The notes below the pieces were generated by a model. That model was not told the origin of the DNA. It worked only from the letters and a program-made list of their open reading frames with translations, and ran no database searches. Both the position numbers and the translations under genes were made by a program. DNA of 64,000 nt from Azolla caroliniana. Lineage: Eukaryota > Polypodiophyta. The stretch lies in contig JBHGNT010000005.1 of assembly GCA_043228905.1 (NCBI GenBank), positions 1,736,001-1,800,000 of the forward strand, given 5' to 3'. Of this stretch, positions 56,590-64,000 are shown piece by piece (positions within the stretch are counted from its first letter, which is position 1; the number at the start of each line of letters is the position of its first letter).

Positions 56590-59500
56590 TCATTTCCCAG
56601 CTCCACCCAAGCGTAAAGCTTGAAGAATTCGACCTCCTCCAGGAGATGGATGGGGTCCTTTGTATTTTCCAAGCTATTCAAAAACAAAAACATTCATCGA
56701 GTTTATACAAAGGTTTAATTCATCTTTTTTTAAATGTCAAATAACTGAAAGAGTAAATATAGAAAAAAAATGGGCATCTTTTGAACACACTACCTGAGCT
56801 TCTGAGTTAGCTTTGGCAAGGGCAACAAGCCTCTCTTGTGCAGCCTTCCAATTTTCCTCCTGTTATTATGTTTTCAACAAATTTAACAACTAAAAACTTA
56901 ACGCAATCTATAAATTAATTATCACATGAACACTTCACAATTTGTTTTGCTAATTTACCTTTCCAGACCAAATCTTTAAAGTACTTGATTGCAATGCTCG
57001 ACCATATGAGAATGTCAATGACCAAGGCATTGGGCCAAAAGCCTGATTTTTAGTGACAAAAAAAAGAATGCGTTAAAATCAATTCTTGCATATTGATCAA
57101 AATATTCTACACATATCCAAATAGATGATTTACTTGAAGAGCTTGCAAGTTTAGAGTTGCTTCCTCTTCACTCATACCACCGGATAAGAAGTGAATGCCT
57201 ACATGGTATACAAATCTTCAATGTGAAATAAAATATAGACTACTTCCTTAATGATGAATAACTACCCTTTCTATCTAAAAATGAAATGGATACCAAGTTA
57301 GTTATTCATTTATCTCATATCTTATTTCGTTATGAAGATAAGAAACCTGGCACAGCTGCGGGTATGGATCGAAGCATTGTTCTGACAGTGTACTTAGCAA
57401 CTTCCTCTGGGCTTGGAGTCGGTACATCAAGACCTTTTTTTGTTGTTGTCATGGAAAGCATATTATACTATGAGATTGTTATTGATTTGAAAAGTATTGA
57501 GCTTTAATAATGTCAAATTCTTATAGGAATTTCGATAAAAATACCAGGTAGTATCATATTCGGTTTTAGCAGAATGCCCTCCAAGATAACACTGAATAGG
57601 AAAGAAAGCCAAACCGCCTTAGAGTAGCATTATGCGTCATACATGTGAACATGTGTATGCATTGAGAATTTAAAGGAATGATCGATAGGATTCCAAATAC
57701 CTATATTCATTCAAAAGTCTAAACACATGTGAGTTTACTTTTTCTGAGATGTAGGCAGTTCTTTCAATCCTATACAAAAAGAAAAACAATGCTTATCCAT
57801 TAGGTTCACGTGTGAGAGGACATACTTATTCATGTAAACAATTCTAGCGAGTAATTCTTACGTATAGTCACCCGGTCCCAATGTTACTTCAGGTTCAACG
57901 ATTGGAACCAAGCCGTTGGCCTATAATGAGTCCATTAACAATTACAAAATAAAACTTAGACTTTCAAAGTGTAAGATTTAATGAAACCTGTATGATATGT
58001 ATGCATTATTTCAAAGTTGTGTACTTTGGATTTCACATTGCAAAGTGACAATGTATAAGAAATTCTGAAGTCAACAAGTATATTCAGTTCTGAAATATCA
58101 CTATGTACTCACTTGTGCGATTTGAGCATAACGAGCCAAACCATGAGCATTTTCAAGAATGGCAGTGGATGATGGACATGCACTAGAGTCAACCTTCAAC
58201 ACAGCTCTCCACTTTGCGAACCGAGCTCCTTGTTGGTAGTACCTGTACACATTAGAGTTATCGCTTCCCATGTTAGCTTGGTACTAGTAACATACAAACT
58301 AGTTGTAGCTATTTCCCTGTTGTCTTATTTTCTCTACATAATGCAGTAACATATTGAAATATGATTTTAGTAGTGTTTCTATGTTTTAGGTGAAGTTTGA
58401 CCCATTTTCAAGATGAGGAAATGCTAGTTTCTTAAGTGCCATTACAACATATCAGTGATCACTCTGTTTTTTGTATGATAAACATGCATTGGAGGATGAT
58501 CTCGAGAAAACTACGTGTTTATGAACATGATGCCTCTTTGTTATTCTCACTATTTCTCCCATCTAGTTAGCAAGTCTTGGTTAGAAGGCATGTAGACATG
58601 GTGCCTCACCATTCTTGGCATGAATATGCGTTGTTTGTTTCCTTACATAACCATTTTCTCCATGCCAAACAAACAGAAAGACAACAAGAATTGGGGCAAC
58701 AATAAGAAATAGAATGCTCATCTTCTACGAACCTTTTGCATCTATCTGCAAGGCCATCGAGTCCTTGTGTCGATGTCTCACCATCCGTACCATCAATAGG
58801 TTGGAGTCCCGTGTCCACCTTGATGCCGGGTATTATACCTTGCCTCTTCAAAACATCAACAAATGGCTCTCCGTCGCGGGAAGATTGGAAGAGTGTCTCA
58901 TCAAACATGATGGCACCACTTATATACTGCAACCGCAAAGTTAATCACCGAACTTTTCTTAGCAAAACATTCCATGGAATTATCTTTTCTTTGAGGACAA
59001 GTCTACCAAAAAAATCTTTTCTTTTTCAAACCTCGAACATGTTTAACTTGACTATGGTACATTGATTTGAAATGCTACATATTGGTTAAGGAAATTGGGA
59101 TTGCATGTGGCATCAATGTTCTTAAATTTTTTCTCTTAGAGGGAGACAGAGAGAGATACTCACATTACCCAAGCCGGGAGCAGAATATAACAGCTCTCTC
59201 CATGCTTGCCTATTGGATTCCGTGTTCTCAACACCCACACTCGCTAGTCTGTATCAAATGCTCTCATTATACGTTATGGCTCCATGACTAAAGATATGCA
59301 GATTGACACTATTCTCCAAGCACATCAAATTAACATTTCATATCAACAATTTTAGGCTGAATATGTATATATATATATACACGATTTGGTGTAACAATTG
59401 GTCGAGGTGAAGGTGACATCTTGATTGAGACATAGTTGATTTAAGTCCTTCCTAAATGCTCGAGGTCTAAAACTTTCAGACATATTGCTAGGATTTTTCC

Positions 59501-60416
59501 CATCGAAGATAGTACCTCAAAATGGGGACAAAAACATAGAAAACCTACAAATAGGGCATCTCGAACATTGAGAAGATAGGGCACACAACATCCCAAGAAG
59601 AAAGATATTGACAAAGAAGGCTGGGCAACAAGCTCAGGAAAGAGCTTGAATAACTAGAGAAAGCATGAACACTCTTAGCAAAACAATGATGAATGAGAAT
59701 GTTATAAGATTTCACCTCTTCCCGGTTGTGGCATTGCTCTCATCGGAGGCAAGGATACCCTTCCCTGGCTGTGCGATGCGCGCGGCTGTTCTTTTGAGCT
59801 CCTCCACATAAGGATTAGTTTTCTCGAAGTCCGAGGTCATCCTCACCACTCTTAGTCTAAGATCACCCTTAGGCATTTGGCAAACCCCCCCATGATAGTT
59901 TTGGAGATGAATTGGAACCCCGACAAATTGCTTTGGGAAACAGTTCGATGAAATTATACCATCTTGAGTAACTGCACAAATGCAATCAATGACAGTAACT
60001 AGTACAATTTAAGCAGGCTTTCATGAAAGGATCTCCGAATAAGAGACAAATGATAACCATCTTCTAACACGAGATTGTGCGAGCATCGTATCAATAATAA
60101 GAAATGAACTCAATGTCATGAGCAAGTTAGTCTCATTTGGCGATCATGATAAATTTTGGATCCTAATTCATGTCAATTCAGGTGGCTAGAAAAAGGTTCT
60201 TATTGGCTGGATTTCAGCACATATTTATCTTTGATTTGGTTGATTAATTGAAAGCATACCAATAATATGAATCCAATAACAGAATCATTCCGATGTAAGA
60301 TCAAATGGCATCATGTGCTCTAATACAATAAAACACACTATCAATTGAGGCTCGAAGTGTAGGGAAATTAGTTAATTACCTGGGGAGACCAAGTGTGAGA
60401 AGGTGTTAGTGGCCAT
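56590..60416 (-). CDS. Plastid-type class I fructose-bisphosphate aldolase
   Basis: Thirteen exons on the minus strand: 60416-60380, 59971-59716, 59248-59164, 58926-58733, 58242-58113, 57920-57862, 57769-57701, 57591-57545, 57433-57347, 57198-57134, 57042-56959, 56859-56794, 56673-56590 (TGA). They encode 420 aa. A Ser/Thr-containing leader of about 55 residues precedes [11 protein letters not shown] and suggests plastid import. Catalytic residues known from class I aldolases are present: Asp89 (LASDESN), Lys201 (RFAKWR), Glu243 (IVEPE), the Schiff-base Lys286 (GILLKPNM), the FLSGG phosphate loop near residue 327, and Arg358 (SYGRAL). The enzyme splits or forms fructose-1,6-bisphosphate in the Calvin cycle or glycolysis. 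The tail is odd: after LGKYKG it ends RLGGAGK and lacks the C-terminal Tyr. The central region is more divergent than the usual plant plastid isoform. Confidence 0.9.
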
Positions 60417-60540
60417 GTCTCAGCTAGCACTTCCTCTTTGATTCTAGTATTAGTGTTAGTACTATTAGTATGTGTTATTAGTCAACAAAATTTTCAGTCT
60501 ATACAGGTATATGTATATGCTCCATGCATGTATACATGGA

Positions 60541-60590
60541 TGTGTGTGTATGCATGCATGCATGTATGTGTATGTATGTATGTATGTATT
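60541..60590. repeat. (TGTA)n/(TGCA)n tetranucleotide tract
   Basis: Alternating tgtg, tgca and tgta units about 130 bp upstream of the aldolase start codon. Confidence 0.9.
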
Positions 60591-60752
60591 TACTGAATGG
60601 ATAGGCCTCCCTTTTTTAGCCCTCCAAAATGTGTGCCTCTCCCTCTCTCTTGCATACCCTCCCAACATTTTGCCACCTCACCCACATCATATTACATCCA
60701 CCCTTTTCCTTTTTTCTCTTTCTTGTTTTTTGAGAATGTTCTCATACATCCT

Positions 60753-60767
60753 CCCCCCCCCCCCCCC
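60753..60767. repeat. Poly-C run
   Basis: Fifteen consecutive C residues; the length may be unreliable in the assembly. Confidence 0.9.
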
Positions 60768-62430
60768 ATTCTTTTCAAGTGTATTTGTCAAATTGTTTGT
60801 ATTTAAGACAATCCCACACTTTTTCGCTCAATTAATCCAAAAACATTAGGATCGGTCGTCTCGAGTTGGTAATTATGCACTAAGTGTTGACTAATCAAGC
60901 CCATGCCACTAATTCCAAAAGTAACATGATGTCCCTTATTGAATATTTGGCCACTACATGGCAGTGCTCTAATCGAATCACATGCTTAGTCAATGCCGAT
61001 AAACTGTGACATTTTGGCAGCCATTTAATCCAAAATGACTCACGAAAAAGAGTGGCATTTTGAAAATCTCCCCAACACAGTTGAGATCCTTAAAGTTTGA
61101 TCCTTGACGTCTCAATGAGATCAACTAATTGAAAAATAATAATCAGTCTCAACATACAAATTCTCAACAAACGGAAAACATATACTCGATCTCAGCATAT
61201 TAAGGTTGAAACTTGATATAATCTATGGGTTTCTACTTTATGAGGTCTATGAAATGTTGTCGGAATGAATCTTGTCCATTTACTTATCTCCTATCCTAAT
61301 ACACAAATTTATAAACATGTTTTTCTATTGGAACCAGAGATATCTTCTTTAATGGGGGAGGGAATTTCCAAGAATCATTATACAATGTATGAACAGAGGT
61401 ATTTAGTCCCCCCCTAAACCATGCATACACCCACATGTCAATAATATTAGGTTTGCAAGAAACCATATATACCAAATTATGCCTTCTATATGGAGGCAAC
61501 ACCATTGGTAACTTGTATTTTGTTCGATCTGGCATTCAACATCTCCTAGATATTTTCTCAAGTCATGACTTCCCATTCGAGACACTTACTATACATGCAA
61601 TTTCAAGTGATTTTTCCACACTCAAAGGCCTACACAATGCGATGAAGTTGTCGTGGGGGAAAGTGAATGACACCTTGTTGTGGTCCGAGTAGGCCTAGCT
61701 ATTAGGACACTTTTCCACAACTTTTTTCGGGCTCAATTTCTCGTAAACCAAAAACAACTTTTCCTCTCTAATGCTTATGAAATACCTTTTCCTCTCTGTC
61801 GAGCATACTATATGAATCGTGAGTGAATGCATACTTTAAATGTTTTTGTAATAGACTTACGTCACCATTGATTAATGCAAGACCCTGGACAAAGCCCATT
61901 CTTGCTCTTCCTACCTAGAGCTGAATTATGGGATCAAAGATATATATCCCATACATGAACAACTTCCTTTGTCCACCTTCTCAAGCTAAGGGCTAACGGT
62001 TCCGAATTGTTCTTACGAATTGTGTATGAACAAAAACCTAGTGCATGCCGAAAGACTTCAACACATTCTAAAAGTAGAGTGAGTGGTATAAATGAACTGG
62101 GAAGCTAGAAGAAAGGTAATTTGGTAATTTCCATTTAATAGGGGGTACTTTGGGAGTTTTATGGACAAGTATCACAAAAGATAGGCTTAACCGGTTGTAT
62201 TTGGTAACACCAAAGAAGATACATCGTAATGATTTATGATCCAAGCCCATGTGATGATACAAATTTGAGAGATCGAGATACATAAATGGATTATATGATA
62301 TTCATTGGAGATTGAATTGCGAGCTATAGGATGGGGTGGGTCCATGGTAAGAGATCCAACTTGTAAACTTGTGCTAGGGAGAAAAGTAAGAAAATATGAT
62401 ATTGGTATATAAGAAATGTTCCATGTTGGG

Positions 62431-63162
62431 CTAGAATACAGTATCGATGGTAGAGAGCTTTCGGAGCAAATCCCTACATTCTTGCTTGTAGGTGCGATCA
62501 TCTTTAAGGGATAAAGCGGGTCCATCTAAGAAGTTTTCGATAGCGGGTCGAAGCGACAATGCTGATTGTTTTTTGTTATTATTATTGGATCTAGTACTCA
62601 TACGCTTGGATTTCGTTGTTCGTGTCAATGAAGATGATGACGATTTGGCTAGAGATGCACTGAGAGGTCCTAAACGGTTTGGGATGTCGGACATGGGAAC
62701 CATATTGATGCTCGAATGAGATGCGCTCTTAAATGGAAATGTTATAGAAGGATTATATTGATCTTTCGATGCCAACATAGACTTTGCGGTTGGCATTGTT
62801 AGACTGGCCTGATCCAAGAGATGGAGCCAATAGCTGGCCTCCTTGTAGGATGGAGCATCAACAAAATCAGCCCAATTGAGCCAATGGGATATGTTGGCAT
62901 AAGTTTCTTGTGGGCGTCCGAATTTCATGACCACTCCTAGTGGAACTGGCTGCGATGGTTTCACACTAAATTCACTAGGAGGAAGACCTGTGATGACATT
63001 GCATAATTCATTCTCATGGGCAACTAAATACACATGACTTCCATGAACTTGGCTAAAATCTCGGTGCATAGCACTATGATGATGATTTTTTATCATGTTA
63101 TTCTCATCATCATCATGTTGAACAGAATGGGAAGCCTTAATATGCACACTATCATTTCTCAT
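62431..63162 (-). CDS. Uncharacterised 243-aa protein
   Basis: A single-exon ORF on the minus strand, the longest in this part of the window, with a TATA-like box 76 bp upstream. I do not recognise the family. The N-terminus is His/Asp-rich (residues 10-34). A short segment VYLVAHENELCNVITGLPP at about residues 44-62 faintly recalls the VQ-motif core of plant VQ proteins, but the Phe and the Val-Gln pair are absent. The middle is Trp-rich (ISHWLNWADF, YKEASYWLHLLDQ), followed by a Ser-rich and basic stretch (SKRMSTRSNNNNKKQ) that may be a nuclear signal, and a charged C-terminus (TYKQECRDLLRKLS). Protein-like composition and lack of competing frames support a real gene; function is unknown. 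Confidence 0.6.
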   Translation of the reverse strand: MRNDSVHIKASHSVQHDDDENNMIKNHHHSAMHRDFSQVHGSHVYLVAHENELCNVITGLPPSEFSVKPSQPVPLGVVMKFGRPQETYANISHWLNWADFVDAPSYKEASYWLHLLDQASLTMPTAKSMLASKDQYNPSITFPFKSASHSSINMVPMSDIPNRLGPLSASLAKSSSSSLTRTTKSKRMSTRSNNNNKKQSALSLRPAIENFLDGPALSLKDDRTYKQECRDLLRKLSTIDTVF

Positions 63163-63237
63163 CTTCTAATCTATATGGGGCATTTCTTATACAAGTTATG
63201 CACACATACTAATGTCTCTCTATGTATATGTAGATAA

Positions 63238-63243
63238 TATATA
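63238..63243 (-). promoter_or_regulatory. TATA-like box of the 243-aa gene
   Basis: tatata on the minus strand within tctatatattatc, 76 bp upstream of the ATG at 63162. Confidence 0.4.
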
Positions 63244-63700
63244 GACTTGTATGGAAGGGAAGGATTCTTTAGACAAAACTCATCAACAAATTCGCCTTCG
63301 TTGATGTCTATTCACACTTTTTTACTTAGTGGGGATGGGTAAAACATCTCCTTTACCTTAGTAAGCATAGCAAAATGCTGATATCAATATACCACCTACC
63401 CTCATCTACCCAATTGTGGAGTTCTTTATACATTTTATACTTAAAGTGATTCTGAAAGTAAACCAACTTGTCATTTATATCCCTTTGATTGTTCTAATAA
63501 TAATGTGTCTTTTAGCTCTGACCATGTGTCAAAGTCTAAACCTTGGGGATAAAATCTAGTGAATTGTAATTGATTAGCATGATTGCAACCTTCAATCCAC
63601 TTATCCCAACATTTCAATATCATGCACCAAATATCTAGGTTCCTCAACATTGATATTTGAAGACGAGTAATTCAATTCTACTACCTTATCTTTACATAAA

Positions 63701-63944
63701 TGTGAACTGGGAGAAAAAGAGCATAATATTGTGAGCAAGGAGATTTCTAGTTGTAACATTCCATTCTTACTTTGAGGATAAATTTGTATGATCATTAGCA
63801 AGGAGGTCTCTAGTTGGAGAAATGTGAACTTGGAGAAAAAGAGCATAATATTGCGAGCAAGGAGGTCTCTAGTTATAAACATACCATTCTTACTTTGAGG
63901 ATAAATTTGTCTGATCATTAGCATCTTGAATTTCAATAAAATGT
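63701..63944. repeat. 122-bp tandem duplication near the right edge
   Basis: tgtgaactgggagaaaaaga at 63701 recurs as tgtgaacttggagaaaaaga at 63823, and both copies continue with gagcataatattg and ccattcttactttgaggata. A minus-strand open frame (63601-63972) spans both copies, so its protein contains a repeated IYPQSKNGM segment. It has no recognised domain and is likely a transposon relic or chance ORF. Confidence 0.85.
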
Positions 63945-64000
63945 CCCTAACAAACTCATGACATCCTATCACTCATTGAAAGATCTAGAATAAACTCACT

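Larger units (their letters stand above)
60417..62430. other. Intergenic region with simple repeats
   Basis: The left part is the aldolase promoter. TGTA/TGCA repeats occupy 60541-60590, a C15 run lies at 60753-60767, and the rest is AT-rich. Short overlapping open frames at 61296-61692 have no recognised domain. Confidence 0.5.

Noticed and set aside
62990-63040. Calling the 243-aa protein a VQ protein
   Set aside because: The FxxxVQxxTG core is not present; only the TG and the flanking context are reminiscent.

Overview
The window looks like nuclear DNA of a seed-free vascular plant, most likely a fern. Genes are intron-rich and widely spaced in AT-rich DNA. One gene encodes CFAP99, a flagellar protein expected only in plants with swimming sperm. 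Two intronless, many-repeat PLS-type PPR genes and long-decayed LTR retroelements fit the same picture. The fern assignment is inference from family resemblance; no database search was possible.

Layout. 1-3629: 3' part of a decayed Ty1/copia element (integrase, reverse transcriptase, RNase H, 3' LTR). 4506-9211 (+): CFAP99, 12 exons visible, first exon(s) not found. 9212-14264: AT-rich spacer ending in microsatellites. 14265-24171 (+): a complete 19-exon TTC39/IML2-type gene (660 aa) whose introns hold tandem duplications and a fold-back repeat. 26916-28877 (-): a six-exon CGR2/CGR3-like Golgi methyltransferase gene with a probable 5'UTR intron. 31631-31900 (-): a faint hAT-like remnant. 32418-41368 (+): a GC-rich Ty3/gypsy element without recognisable LTRs, made of a broken gag-pol and a long third reading frame (globular part, Pro-rich part, coiled coils). 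41937-43970 (+): PPR protein, 677 aa. 45840-47206 (-): TMO5-type bHLH transcription factor, 2 exons, with a cluster of ACGT elements upstream. 53070-55853 (+): PPR protein, 927 aa. 56590-60416 (-): plastid-type class I fructose-bisphosphate aldolase, 13 exons, with an unusual C-terminus. 62431-63162 (-): unrecognised 243-aa protein.

The genes do not form a pathway. They are independent housekeeping and developmental genes: flagellum, TPR protein, pectin methylation, organelle RNA metabolism, vascular or cell-division transcription factor, and Calvin cycle or glycolysis. Mobile DNA is interleaved among them. Exon coordinates were derived by hand from reading-frame continuity, GT/AG splice sites and remembered family sequence; each junction keeps the frame, but none is confirmed by transcripts.

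The least conventional object is the third ORF region of the gypsy element (38005-41368). It lies downstream of pol on the same strand, has its own TATA-like box, and encodes a protein type I cannot match to a named domain.
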